From Spinacia oleracea (Eukaryota > Streptophyta > Magnoliopsida > Caryophyllales > Amaranthaceae), in assembly GCF_020520425.1 (NCBI RefSeq), contig NC_079489.1:17632001-17696000 (forward strand): a DNA stretch of 64,000 bases, read 5' to 3'. This document shows positions 12,111 through 22,709 of this stretch, piece by piece (positions within the stretch are counted from its first letter, which is position 1; the number at the start of each line of letters is the position of its first letter). Below the pieces are notes generated by a model. That model did not search any database, was not told where the DNA came from, and worked only from the letters and a program-made list of their open reading frames with translations. A program made the translations under genes and the position numbers.

Positions 12111-12733
12111 ATTTCCAGTTTTATCCGGTTTTTACCCGAATTTCTAAAGGCTCTAATAAGAGATTAATGGTAAAATTTGAAGGTCCCAACGACTGGATTA
12201 AGTCAGTTCATGAATCAAACAGTTTAAAAGGAGAAAATTGTAGCATGGTATTTTCGTTTTTAATTTTGCAGTTTATTATAGTTTTTATAATTTTATTTGT
12301 CATTATCAGACCCTAAGCCGTTTGTTTTGATTTTGTAGGTATCCATACTCTATATTTTTTTGTAATTGAATTTTTCGGGGATGATTTGTATGAATTTATT
12401 TTAATAATCATATTAAGTAGAAGAACTATCAAAAATAGGTTTATTTGTAAATCATAAATAAACATGATATAAAACATCTTGGTTTTGTGTTAATTTGATA
12501 ATTTTGAGTTGTTTTCCTTTTGAGTTTCATTAGATTTTTAAGAAGAGTGGTTCAAAAATAATAGTATTTCATATTCAAAATTTATAGATTAAGTAGATTA
12601 GTTTAGTATTATTTGATTTTTATTTTAAGGATGAAAAAAACATAGACTCAAAGAGTTTGGTTATATTTCACTATGTTTTCAATGCACAAAATATTATCGT
12701 ACAACCCGGGCAACGACCGGGCTTCACAACTAG

Positions 12734-12984
12734 TGTTTTATTAAAATGTAATCATGTTTTACTATGAAATATTATTCACATTGTTTTAAAAGGGGACAAT
12801 TAATTAAAGATATTTTTCTATACTTACTAATATATTCCTAAATTACAAGAGTAATTGGTCTTTGAATCTTAGGAAGAACAATCCATCAAATGGGTGGTAT
12901 AAACTACAATTTAGGTAACATCTATTGCTAACATCCACAATCCCCTTATGAAATGTGTTTTATAAGAAATGTGTTTATAATTAA
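12734..12984. other. Short AT-rich interval, nothing seen
   Basis: Lies between the outer Helitron 3' end and the hairpin that opens the minisatellite block. No frame, repeat or splice pattern is evident. Confidence 0.4.
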
Positions 12985-13005
12985 CAGCGCGTCTCCTGTG
13001 AGACC

Positions 13006-13033
13006 AGTCACACCGTCAACTTGACGGTGTGAC
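13006..13033. repeat. Near-perfect hairpin at left edge of minisatellite
   Basis: gtcacaccgtcaa and ttgacggtgtgac are 13-bp inverted arms around one base. A related palindrome, ctcaccatcaattgatggtg, occurs at about 20459-20480 on the other side of the array. The pair probably marks the ends or subterminal region of one old repeat unit. Confidence 0.6.
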
Positions 13034-13047
13034 GAGCGCGAAACCAA

Positions 13048-13688
13048 TAGCGTACCTCTTCTAAAACTATAAAAAAAGTAACAGATCTAAACTATAGAAG
13101 TAACATACCTAAACTAAAAAAGTACCTCCTCTAAAATTATATATAAAAAAAAAGTAACATGTCTAAACTATAGAAGTAGCATACCTAAACTAAAAATGTA
13201 ACTCCCCTAAAACTATTCCGTATAAAAAAAAAGTAACGTAACATGTCTAAACTATAGAAGTAACATACCTAAACTAAAAAAGTACCTCTTCTAAAATTAT
13301 AAAAAAAAAGTAACATGTCTAAACTATAGAAGTAACATACCTAAACTAAAAAAAATACCTCCTCTTAAATTATTTTAAAAAAAAAAAGTAACATGTTTAA
13401 ACTTAGAAGTAACATACCTATACTAAGAAGGTAGCTCCCCTAAAACTACTCCGTATAAAAAAAAGTAACATGTATAAACTATAGAAGTAACATACCTAAA
13501 CTAAAAAAAGTACTTCCTCTAAAATTATATATAAAAAAAGTAACATGTCTAAACTATAGAAGTAACATACCTAAACTAAGAAGGTATCTCCCCTAAAACT
13601 ACTCCGTATAAAAAAAGTAACATCTATAAACTATAGAAGTAACATACCTAAACTAAAAAAAGTACCTCCTCTAAAATTATATAAAATA
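13048..13688 (+). repeat. Minisatellite, about 75-bp unit, 8 or more copies
   Basis: The unit contains gtaacatgtctaaactatag, then aagtaacatacctaaact, then agtacctcctctaaaattat and an A-run. About eight copies with small indels run to the left end of MULE-1. Another partial copy continues at 20398-20440 beyond its right end, so the array was cut by the MULE insertion. The function is unknown. Confidence 0.85.
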
Positions 13689-13852
13689 GGAAATTTTGTG
13701 CAACACTACCTTTAAGTTTGGACGTTTTGTGAATTACTACCTTATAAAAAAGTTTTTTAATTTTGCTACCTTATAAGTTTGTTTAGTTTGAGTAACACTA
13801 CCTTGTAACAGTTTCTGTCAAATTCCTCCGTTTGTGGGCCCCACCTCCAACG
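13689..13852 (+). repeat. MULE-1 left terminal inverted repeat
   Basis: 164 bp, the perfect inverse of 20229-20392. It probably contains the transposase-binding site and the promoter side of the transposase gene, whose first ATG lies 250 bp inward. Confidence 0.93.
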
Positions 13853-14102
13853 TTTCCCTCCATTTTCATAATTGAAATTACTCCTATGTCCCCCCATTTG
13901 CTTTCCCACCAACTTCTATCTTCTCCTTTCTCTTTCCTCTGTCATTTTTCTTTTCCTCTGCTTCACATTTATTCTTCTCTCCTTCAATCTCAACCACAAA
14001 CCCTAAAGCCATAATTGATGATGCTACACTTCTGAATCTTCTTCAAGTCAAGAGATTCTTCTCTTTATTACGCGCAGTGGTCCAAAAGGAGATCTTGGAA
14101 AG

Positions 14103-17100
14103 ATGAAAACGACAGGAAGTGGTCCAAAGGATAAGGGAAAGGGGATAATGCCAACGAACCGACAAGGTGGATCCCAAATCAGGTATTAAACAGTTAAAAC
14201 AATGCGATTTTAGTAGTTTAATGTGATATTATTGGTTAATTAGTTGTTTAATTAGGAATCCCTAATTTTTTAATTGCACTGTGAAATTTTGAATCAAGAA
14301 CCCTAATTTTTTATTGTCATTGAAATCCACGAATTCATTGTTTAATGTTGTTGGAAACCTTAATATGATTGTTTAAATGATTGTTTAATGTGAATAATGA
14401 TTAATTGATTGTTTAATTGAAAAACCCCTAATTTTTTAATGTCTAGGGTTTCTGGATTGGGTTTCTGGATTAGTGTTGTGAAATAATTGTTTATTATTGG
14501 AAAAATTAGATTAGTATAACTGATTAGTTTATTAGTTTACAGTGATTACATGTGGTTACTTTTTTGTTCGTGTTGTGTAACCAAGTCGAACACTTGGACA
14601 CGTACCCGAGTTGGGACTTGGACATGTACTCGATTTGGGATTTTTTAAATTTTTTGTAATCACTGTTGATTTGCAGTTAATTTTTTTTGGTAATTAAAAT
14701 TGTAGGAATGAGCAGTTGGGTTACATTGATCTTGCAATATGGATGGGGGGAAAGTTTGTTTTCAATAAGGGGGAAACTGATTATGTTGGTGGGAAGTTGT
14801 ATACTAGATTGACAGTGTGGTTGCATGAGTTAACTGTTTTTAGTTTGAGGGAGCTTGTAATGAAAGGGATGAGTGGAACTATAGGGAGGATTATTGAGAA
14901 TTTCAGTGTATGGTTTAGGCTACATGGGATGAATTTGACTAAGGGTAGGAAGATTATACACACTCATGATGATATAGGGAGGTTATTGGAGACAAAAGAT
15001 GGGTCTAACAGGGTGATTTTGTACATTATTGAGGAATCCAAACCAGCTTTTATTGGCCCATCTGTTACCTACCAAACTGCCAACTTTAAACCACCAAGAC
15101 CACTGAAACAAGCTACACAAAGCAATCCTTCTGGGCCACAAAGAACACTGACCCAGCCCATTACAACCAAACCTGCTGGCCCATCAACAGTGACCCTAAA
15201 ACAAGTGAAAATGGAACCACTTCAGTCAAAGTTTTCCCTAGTTAGGAGAAGCCCAAGGCTTGGTTTTGATCCTGATGTGATTTACATGGGAAAGGGTACA
15301 GGGCCAAGTGAGAATCCATCCACTGTAAAAGAACCCAACAAAACCCAATTAAAAAAGCCAATTGCTTCAGCCACTGTCAAAGCAAGTGTTCCTAAACCTA
15401 TTCCCTCAAATATATCTTCAGTTGATCCTCACACTCCAAGTACAGAACCAACAGAAATCCCTCCTCATACCACCACCACTCCCACAAAACCTTCAAAAAC
15501 ACCTCTGCCTGCAAACCCACCTCTTCTTAGTCCAGATTTGAAGACCTCTACCCCTAGGAGAAAGAGTGTAGCACAGAAGGGGAAAAAGGTCAAAGGAAAA
15601 GCAGGAAAAGTAGGGAAGAAAAAGGGGAAAGGAAAGAAAAAGGATCCTGGGGACTGTTTATTTGAAAATGATGAGTTTGGTGATTGGTCTGAAAGTGATT
15701 CAGACTTTTCAGATTTAGATGTGGAGTTTGAACCAGGGGAAGAGGACAGAAAACAACTAGAGGAGGATGAGTTGTTCTGTGAGCCATTGTCTACTGTGTT
15801 GAGGGGAAATAAGAGGGTAGATAAGGTTGCAGCACCTGAGGTGGAAGAACAAGTGGATCTAGCACCTGAGGTGGAAGAACAAGTGGATCTAGAACATGAG
15901 GTGGATTATGATTCAGAGGAGCTTAGAAGTCTTTGTGGTTCAGATGATGAAGTAGATCCATACCCTACCTTTAATCAAGAGTCAGACTTCAAGAAAAAGA
16001 TTGTGCTCAGTTTGGGTTTAAAGTTCCCGAGTGTTCATGCTGTTAGGAAAGCGATAAGGTATCATTCGATCGAGAAGCACTACGATTACTACCTTCTTCA
16101 TAATGGAAGGAAGAGGGTGAGTGTGTATTGTAGGTATAGATGTAGTTGTCCATGGGATAAAAAGCATGCAAAGCTTGTAAAGTGTGTGTGTGATGATCCA
16201 CATAAGTGTAGGTTTAAGATTCATGTGAAGAAACTAAGGATGGAAGAAACGTTTCAGATCAAGTCTTTAAGGTTAAAGCATACTTGTGGTGTGGTTCATT
16301 CAAGTTCTAAAATCACATCGGAGTGGTTAGCTGAGAAGTATTTGGAGGAGTGGAGGTCAGAACCATATTGGAGGCTTGTTAAGTTTAGGGAAAGGGTTTA
16401 CAAGGAAACGGGGCTACATATTGGATACTACAAGTCATGGTTTGCTAGGGCTAGAGCCAAATTGATTCTGTATGGGGATGCTGCAGATGAGTATGCTGCT
16501 GTGTATGACTATGGGTATGCAATTCTTCAATACAATCCTGGTTCTTCAGCCTATGTACAATGCCAGATTAGAGACAACCCCACTCCGTTCTTTCAAAGAT
16601 TGTACGTCTGTTTTGAGGCTCTCAAAGTGGGTTTTAAGAATGGATGTAGGCCCCTGATTGGAGTAGATGGTTGTCACCTTAAAGGGGCTCATCCAGGAAT
16701 GATCTTAGTGGCTGTGAGCAAAGATGGAAATAACAATATTTTTCCCGTAGCTTGGGCAGTGGTGGAAGTTGAGAATGCTGACAGTTGGACATGGTTTCTT
16801 GATTTGCTGATGAAGGACATAGGACACCATGACGGAGAAGGATTGACTCTTATGTCTGATAGGCAAAAGGTAATATAGTTTTATTCTTTTGTTCAATGAG
16901 GTACAGTTTCTGGATGGTTTACTAACCTTGTGTTTTTGTTTATTGTTTCAATTCAGGGACTATTGGATGCTATATCTGTTGTGAGTTCAAAAGCCGAGGT
17001 CAGATTTTGTGCTAGACACATATGGGCTAACTTCAAGAATAAATTCAGTGGCACAGCCTATAAGGACCTGTTTTGGGCAGCAGCAAGATCAACAACTAAG

Positions 17101-18752
17101 GTTTGCTATTCTTCAACTTGGTTGCATTTAGGCTTTCATGTTAGAAATGGACTCGTATTCTTAGATTTAGTTGCATTTAGGCTTTCATGTTAGAAATCGA
17201 CTCGTATTCTTAGATTTATTTGCATTTAGGCTTTCATGTTAGAAATCTACTCGTATTCTTAGATTTGGCGGCACTTGTGATTTTATTTTAGAAATCGACT
17301 CGTATTCTTAAATTTGGTTGCACTTGTGATTTTATTTTAAAAGCATGTGTGTTTAGGGTAGAAAAGTAAAGCATGCTTCTTGGACACGTTCCCGAATCGT
17401 GACTTGGACACGTACCCGAGTCGGGACTTAATCGCACTAAATGTATAAATGTATAGCATTTGTTATTGTTTGTTGATGTCATCCTTGTTTTTGTTTGTTA
17501 CATGTATAGCATTGGCATGATTCTTACATGGCTGAAATCAAAGAGCTAAACGAGGATGCATATAACTACTTGAGTGACATACCTCCTGTTCATTGGTGTA
17601 GACATGCATTTGGATCGAATTCTAGGTCTAACATGTTGCTCAACAACCTTTGTGAGACATTTAATGCTGTGATAAGGGAAGCTAGGGATAAACCAATAAT
17701 AACCTGCCTAGATTGGATTAGGAGGTACGTAATGAGAAGGAATGCTGAGAAGTGGGAGGGTATTCAAAAGTATGAGGGGAGGTTTATGCCATTTGTTGAG
17801 AAGGTTTTAGCTTGGGTTTATGAAGCATCTTTGAATTGTATAGTCTGTCCTTCTAGATTAGATGAGTGGGAGGTGGAAACTGCTTTTGATAGGCATGTGG
17901 TAGATTTGAAGGAGTTGACATGCACATGCTTTAGGTGGGAGTTAACGGGAATACCATGTCCACATGCTTATGCATGTATTGTGAAGAAGAGGTGGAGGCC
18001 TGAAGATTTTGTTCATGAGTGTTACTCAAAGGCCAAATACTTAGCAACTTACTCGCCTCATATCAAGCCAATGCCCGGGATGAAGCAGTGGAAGAAAACA
18101 GATTTGCCTCGACCTTTGCCTCCACTGTTAAGGAAAATGCCAGGAAGGCCTAAGTCACATAAGAGAAAGAAAGAAGCAGGTGAGGATGCTGAGGAGAGGT
18201 TTGTGAAGCGAGGGAAAAAGCCGAATAACTGCTCAAACTGTAAACAACCAGGCCACAACAAGAGAAAGTGCAATAATCCACCTGGTGTTATTCAGCCCAA
18301 GGAACCAGGGAGGGATCCCTCCAAGAACCCATGGGTTGTTGCTGACAGAAACAAGAGGGCTGCAAGAGTTTTAAGGGTGAGTTTTTGTCATGTATTTACA
18401 TTGTTTCTGTTGTTTAGAGCTGAATCTGTTTCTGTGTTTCTATTGTCATTAACAATATGTGTTTCTGTTGTGTATGCAGAGGTATAATGCTGAATCAGTC
18501 ACTCAACCACAGCAACAAAACTCAAGTGCAGCTACCATGCAACAGACATTTAATGCTCCACCTCAATCCAGTCAGACAGGGAGTTATCAACCTCCTCCAC
18601 TCAGTCAGACCTCAAGTCAGCAACCAGGTCAGACAGCAAGTCAGCATCCAGGTCCATCCAGCCAAACATCAACTCATCAGCCTCAAACATCACTCCCTCC
18701 AAAACTCAGACCCAAATTGCAGACAACAAAGAAACCAGTGTGGCATATTTAA
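14103..18752 (+). CDS. MuDR-type (MULE) transposase, 5 exons
   Basis: Catalyses MULE-1 transposition in the nucleus. Exons 14103-14182, 14706-16869, 16957-17100, 17510-18376 and 18480-18752 join in frame to 1175 codons, with all introns GT-AG. The order is: a PB1-like N-terminal domain (about residues 30-135); a Pro/Thr/Ser-rich then Lys-rich linker; an acidic stretch; a MuDR DNA-binding region with C/H residues (about 440-560); the catalytic core with D in GVDGCH (about 681) and D in SDRQ (about 745); a likely third acidic residue in LCETFN (about 845); a SWIM zinc finger CTCFRWEL..CPHA (about 934-948); a CCHC knuckle CSNCKQPGHNKRKC (about 1037-1050); and a Gln/Pro/Ser tail. No stop or frameshift was found. 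The first ATG and exon 1 are inferred from phase; the start is the least certain part. The third acidic residue is assigned from family knowledge. Confidence 0.93.
14591..14640 (+). repeat. Short 'cttggacacgtacccgag' repeat in intron 1
   Basis: The cttggacacgtacccgag/t word occurs twice here in imperfect form and twice again at 17378-17430 in intron 3 of the same gene. Its restriction to two introns of one transposon gene is unusual; the function is unknown. Confidence 0.6.
17117..17340 (+). repeat. Tandem repeat in transposase intron 3, about 60 bp x 4
   Basis: The unit contains ttgcatttaggctttcatg, then agaaatcgactcgtattctt. Four imperfect copies occur in a row inside the 409-bp intron, which explains the unusual length of an otherwise small intron. 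Confidence 0.8.
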
Positions 18753-19327
18753 GTATTGTTGGTTGTAATTCCTTTGAACAAGTAGTTAAGGTTTCTAATT
18801 AGCAACAAGGTTACATTTTGGCAATGAAAATTCTAATTAGGTGCAAGGTTTACATTGGAACACTGTGTAAAGATTCATTTGCCCCTTAATTATATTTGAC
18901 GTTCGAGCTCGGCTCACGCGTGGCTCGTTTCAGTTAAGTGCAGGTTTAACAAGTTGTTGTTCTTGTTGTTCACTTGTTGAATTGTTGTTATGAATATATG
19001 ATGTTCAGGTGTGGTTCATTTGAGAAAAATTTGTCCTCCATTTAAACTAAGTCAATGGACCAAAGTTGACTCCCGTTGACTTCAAGGACTTTACCTAATT
19101 TATAGATTTATCCTCTGTGGTGAATGACAGGTGAAACGAGCACGTATACTAACCAAGTTTTAATCGGTACACAATTAAACGGAGCTAATAATCGAACACA
19201 AGTTAATGCAAAAAGATATTGTCATAAGCTAGAATTACCATTATTAAATGATTAGAGTCAACTAATGTCAACAACATTACATTACATTACATGAAATCCA
19301 ATTTCCCGTTCCATTGTCGCGTTTACA

Positions 19328-19777
19328 CTAGAGGAACTTCATTACAAACTTCAACACACAACAAACAACTAATCCTACAACAAACCAAAATACAGAATGG
19401 GCAATTTCTTGGCCCTTATCCTTTGTCCCCTTCATTCCAGCCACTCCACCATTGCATATCCTTTCAAGCCTCTCATTGGCAGCAACAAGAAGGGCTTTGT
19501 CATCCTCCAACTTCTGCAATTCTGTCATCATGACCCTCAACTCTGTTTTCAGCAATCTCTTCTCCACCACCAGTTCATTCGTCACGACTCTTTGCCACTC
19601 CACAACATCAGGATCAACCCAATAAAACCAACCACATCCTTTCCTACCAGTGTGTACATCAGAGAACTTACAAGTCAAGAATTTTCTCCCCGGGTTATCA
19701 GTTGTCCACGATGTCAACATCTTGGATGGAATGCCACAATAACATTTTTTTGAAGCACAAGGAGACCCACTCGACAT
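19328..19777 (-). CDS. GRF-type zinc finger protein with C-terminal membrane anchor (MULE-1 accessory)
   Basis: 149 aa. The start ATG (19775-19777) follows a splice acceptor (ttgcag then G-ATG), so I prefer it to the longer upstream frame; a 5'-UTR intron back to about 20067 is likely. N-terminal GRF zinc finger (about residues 7-50) with CYCG, a NPGRKF-C block and GCGWFYW. A Lys/Glu-rich coiled coil follows (about 60-115) and then a hydrophobic segment (about 128-147) ending at the C-terminus, as in a tail-anchored protein. It converges with the transposase gene inside the same terminal repeats, so it is cargo or an accessory of MULE-1. GRF fingers are known as nucleic-acid-binding modules; the role here is unknown. 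A decayed equivalent lies in MULE-2. Confidence 0.85.
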   Translation of the reverse strand: MSSGSPCASKKCYCGIPSKMLTSWTTDNPGRKFLTCKFSDVHTGRKGCGWFYWVDPDVVEWQRVVTNELVVEKRLLKTELRVMMTELQKLEDDKALLVAANERLERICNGGVAGMKGTKDKGQEIAHSVFWFVVGLVVCCVLKFVMKFL

Positions 19778-20228
19778 CCTGCAACAGTTAAAACAACTAA
19801 TTATTAGTATTTGATTTCTCAATCAAAAACCCCCAAATTGCAAATAACGATCAAAATTGATATTTTAAACCACGAATACCCACATTTTTAGTCAATTCAA
19901 GAACCCAATTTTGCAATGTAGTTGTTTTCACATGACAATTCAAAGGTTTCAAACGCTAAATTTATCAAAAGGATTCGAATTTAATAAAATTGAACAAGAA
20001 CAAAAACCCTAAATTGAAAAAATAAACCCAGAAATTGAAGAACAAGAACGAATTTAATGCACTCACCTTTAGGTTACTCGATTCCTCAACCAAATTGCGA
20101 ATCTTACTTTGAGAAAAAAATTACCCAGATTTCTTGATTTTTTTCCGAAAAATTGGTTGAATGTGGTTGATAAAACTTTACAGGAAGTTTAAATAAGGGG
20201 GAAAGGGAGTTAAGCAGTTGAATATAGC

Positions 20229-20392
20229 CGTTGGAGGTGGGGCCCACAAACGGAGGAATTTGACAGAAACTGTTACAAGGTAGTGTTACTCAAACTAAAC
20301 AAACTTATAAGGTAGCAAAATTAAAAAACTTTTTTATAAGGTAGTAATTCACAAAACGTCCAAACTTAAAGGTAGTGTTGCACAAAATTTCC
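20229..20392 (-). repeat. MULE-1 right terminal inverted repeat
   Basis: Perfect inverse of 13689-13852. It is also the likely promoter side of the GRF gene, which reads inward from here. Confidence 0.93.
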
Positions 20393-20490
20393 ATAAAAAA
20401 AAAGTAACATGTCTAAACTATAGAAGTAACATACCTAAATTCGCAAGTGTGAACTGGTCTCACCATCAATTGATGGTGAGGACAGTCTCA
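20393..20490 (+). repeat. Minisatellite remainder and palindrome right of MULE-1
   Basis: One further copy of the gtaacatgtctaaactatag unit resumes directly after the transposon. A 22-bp perfect palindrome within ctcaccatcaattgatggtg... follows at about 20459-20480. It matches the array on the left side and shows the pre-insertion order. Confidence 0.75.
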
Positions 20491-20738
20491 TATAAGAATT
20501 TGGGTATAATTAATGATATGCTAATTTTATTTGGATTATAAGATTTGAAATGTGCTTATAAGTGTGTTTTATAAATGACGCCATTCAAATGTATTTATGA
20601 ACGATTTTATAAGAATGATGTTTTATGAGTTATAATATTCTACCAAAAAAATTAGTGATGTTATCCCCAAACGTTTAGTTTGGGTGGTCAGGGCGTGACA
20701 AAGTCACTTTATAAAGGGGAATAGTGAAGTGGCTTTAA
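20491..20738. other. AT-rich interval, nothing seen
   Basis: Between the minisatellite block and the CACTA element. No frame or repeat was recognised. Confidence 0.4.
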
Positions 20739-20759
20739 GTACACTACAACAAACAGGAT

Positions 20760-21090
20760 CAAAGAGGGCGAAAAATGTCGCCCTTTTTTATCAACATATC
20801 GCCTTTTTAGCTTTTAAGGGCGAAAAAAAAATCGCCCTTAACTCGCCCTGTTAGGTTCGTCCTATTAGCTTTCCAGGGCAACACTATATATTCGCCCTTT
20901 TTGATCAAAATCAAATAGGCCAAATAATTTTCGCCTTCTTTGTTTGAAAACAAGGAGGGCAACTTAAATCTCGCCCTCTTTGATGATTTTTCGCCCTCTA
21001 AAACAGTTTAAATAGGGCAATTGTCTGCGTCATTTTTGTTCAAAATCAAAGAGGGCAACTTGTTAAAGTTGCCCTCTTTGTTCTATTTTT
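20760..21090. repeat. Left subterminal repeats of CACTA element
   Basis: About a dozen copies of aaagagggcga / tcgccctcttt-type words in both orientations, the pattern to which En/Spm TNPA-type proteins bind in known systems. Confidence 0.8.
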
Positions 21091-21619
21091 TATTTTTAAA
21101 AAAATAAATCATATATCATATAAAAGACAACTGATTGTGTAAGAAATATGCAGAAGATTTTGAAATCATATATCATGTAATGAGAATAGGTGATTGGAGA
21201 ACAACATATATCATATAATTTGAATCTGTCAATACAATAAAATAAGCACTGTGATCAAGCATCTTCCAAGGCGATCAGTTTTACATGCTGTCCTGATTGT
21301 GTCATAAAGTTGAGCACAACAGCTTGATTACTGAGTTTGAGCAAACGATAACAACACCCCAGCAGAATTGTGAGTAATATGTAGCCTACAAACATTCCTT
21401 GATTCAGTACCAGCCAGCATCAAGATCCTGTAAACAGGTAGGAGTATGTTAGAATAGATTCTTAGTACATCCACAGCTCAACCATTTTCTTTATCATCTA
21501 AAAACCTAAGTAAAGCATGTATAGCAGGAGGGTGATACAATACATGGAAGATCTTTAGAGAAACAAGCACCAATATATGTATAGAAATTACAACCAAATC
21601 CTGGGAATAATCTGGAAGG

Positions 21620-21871
21620 TTAGAAAAAATAAAAATGGCTCATTGTATTGTTTGCTGATCCCTGAAAAGGAGATGGAAGGAATGCCCTGATGACTTTCGC
21701 AAAGGGAATGAAACGCATGTCATTCTTTTTTAGTTTTTCTATGAGTATCTTGCCAACTGAACCCTTGAAGGTATGATACAGAAATATTACAAAGGTTGAT
21801 ATTGCACCTATAAAGTACAAACCCTCCACTACTAAACAGCGAATAACTGAAATCCAACTTCTGCGAATCAA
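21620..21871 (-). other. Open stretch of unknown origin inside CACTA element
   Basis: An 83-codon frame with a basic region (KGSVGKILIEKLKKN) and no recognised domain. It lies between the left end and the receptor-kinase fragment. It may be captured host sequence or chance; I do not call a function. Confidence 0.25.
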
Positions 21872-21961
21872 TAGAACAATATTGTGTTATGGAGTAGATC
21901 ATTGATCATGTACTGTCTGAGTCAAGCTGTAGGCAAAGTATTAATTAGTAGAATCATGACC

Positions 21962-22210
21962 CTATGGAATTCTGATCATCTGCTTATTTCTAATTGATGA
22001 TAGCTCTCTAACAACATCACTCATGCCAATCCTATCTTGCGGGATGTCAGCACAGCAAGAAACAGCTATTTCAAGTATAGATATCAAGATCTCCAACATC
22101 TTCCCGCTCTCTCCATCTATGTCTGTAAGAAGATCAGGATCTAGACTTTCGGTCACCCTTTCAGGCAATGTTCTTTTCACGAATGTACAGACTTTTTAAT
22201 TATACTATTA
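21962..22210 (-). pseudogene. Captured 3' end of an LRR receptor-kinase gene
   Basis: The open stretch encodes FVKRTLPERV, then DPDLL, ILEIAVSCCADIPQDRIGM, SDVVRELSSIR and a stop. This is the last part of a plant LRR receptor-like kinase domain (subdomain XI, where CS...P.DR.. and DVV.EL..I are diagnostic). No upstream kinase motifs (glycine loop, catalytic HRD, DFG) are found, so only the 3' tail was captured. It lies inside a CACTA element and on the same strand as the TNPA-like gene. The resemblance suggests subfamily XII (FLS2/EFR/Xa21-like), which is a guess. Confidence 0.7.
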
Positions 22211-22709
22211 CCATATTTACCAAGCACCAACTAGCCAAATAGCAGTTTCGACAACAGTTTTTAGTCACCATAACCTATTCTTAGATGAAACTCCTACCAC
22301 ATCACATGCCCCTCCCATCTTTGACCCTTGCAGTATTATTTGTGCAACACCTATACAAGTACATGAAAATCACCCAAACTTGTGAAACACAGGAAATGGC
22401 CGGTCTCTCATTGTTTTTCCTATGTCTAGAACAGTTTATAAATGCTCAGATCTCTCAATAAATTTATATCTACTCATGTAAATATGTTATCACTTTTCAG
22501 CTAACGATCTGTAATATACCCTTGTACAGTTGTACTAAAAGAGTTTAATCTTGTCAAAGTTAATTCTTAATCCAGATATTATAATCTTATCAAAATTTAA
22601 AATTAATTTTGGCAGCATCTCCCCATAAAATACTTGTATTTACCCCAACCCCCACAAGTATATATTCACAATAATTTCAATTTCATTTCAAGTATCAAAT
22701 ATTACCTCT

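Larger units (their letters stand above)
9106..12733 (+). mobile_element. Outer Helitron (host of nested Helitron)
   Basis: Its 5' tip TCTAA is at 9106-9110 and the rest resumes at 11421 with tatatatatataaagg; joined, this gives the same 5' end as the inserted Helitron. The 3' end has a hairpin (cccgg...ccggg, 12714-12722) then CTAG at 12730-12733 followed by T. Without the insertion the element is about 1.3 kb. No RepHel frame is present, so it is non-autonomous. Confidence 0.65.
13689..20392 (+). mobile_element. MULE-1: Mutator-like element, 6704 bp
   Basis: Terminal inverted repeats of 164 bp (13689-13852 and 20229-20392) are identical base for base in my reading, beginning ggaaattttgtgcaacacta. 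The flanks ATAAAATA (13681-13688) and ATAAAAAA (20393-20400) are a near-match target duplication within the minisatellite. Inside are a five-exon MuDR-type transposase gene on + and a convergent GRF-zinc-finger/membrane gene on -. Identical ends and uninterrupted frames suggest a young and possibly autonomous element. Confidence 0.93.

Noticed and set aside
13048..13688. CRISPR-like array
   Set aside because: The units are about 75 bp, diverged, without unique spacers, and the genome is a plant nuclear one; it is a minisatellite.
14716..14730. Start of the MULE-1 transposase at 14716
   Set aside because: The codon there is TTG and the frame joins an upstream exon (14103-14182) with matching phase and good splice sites.
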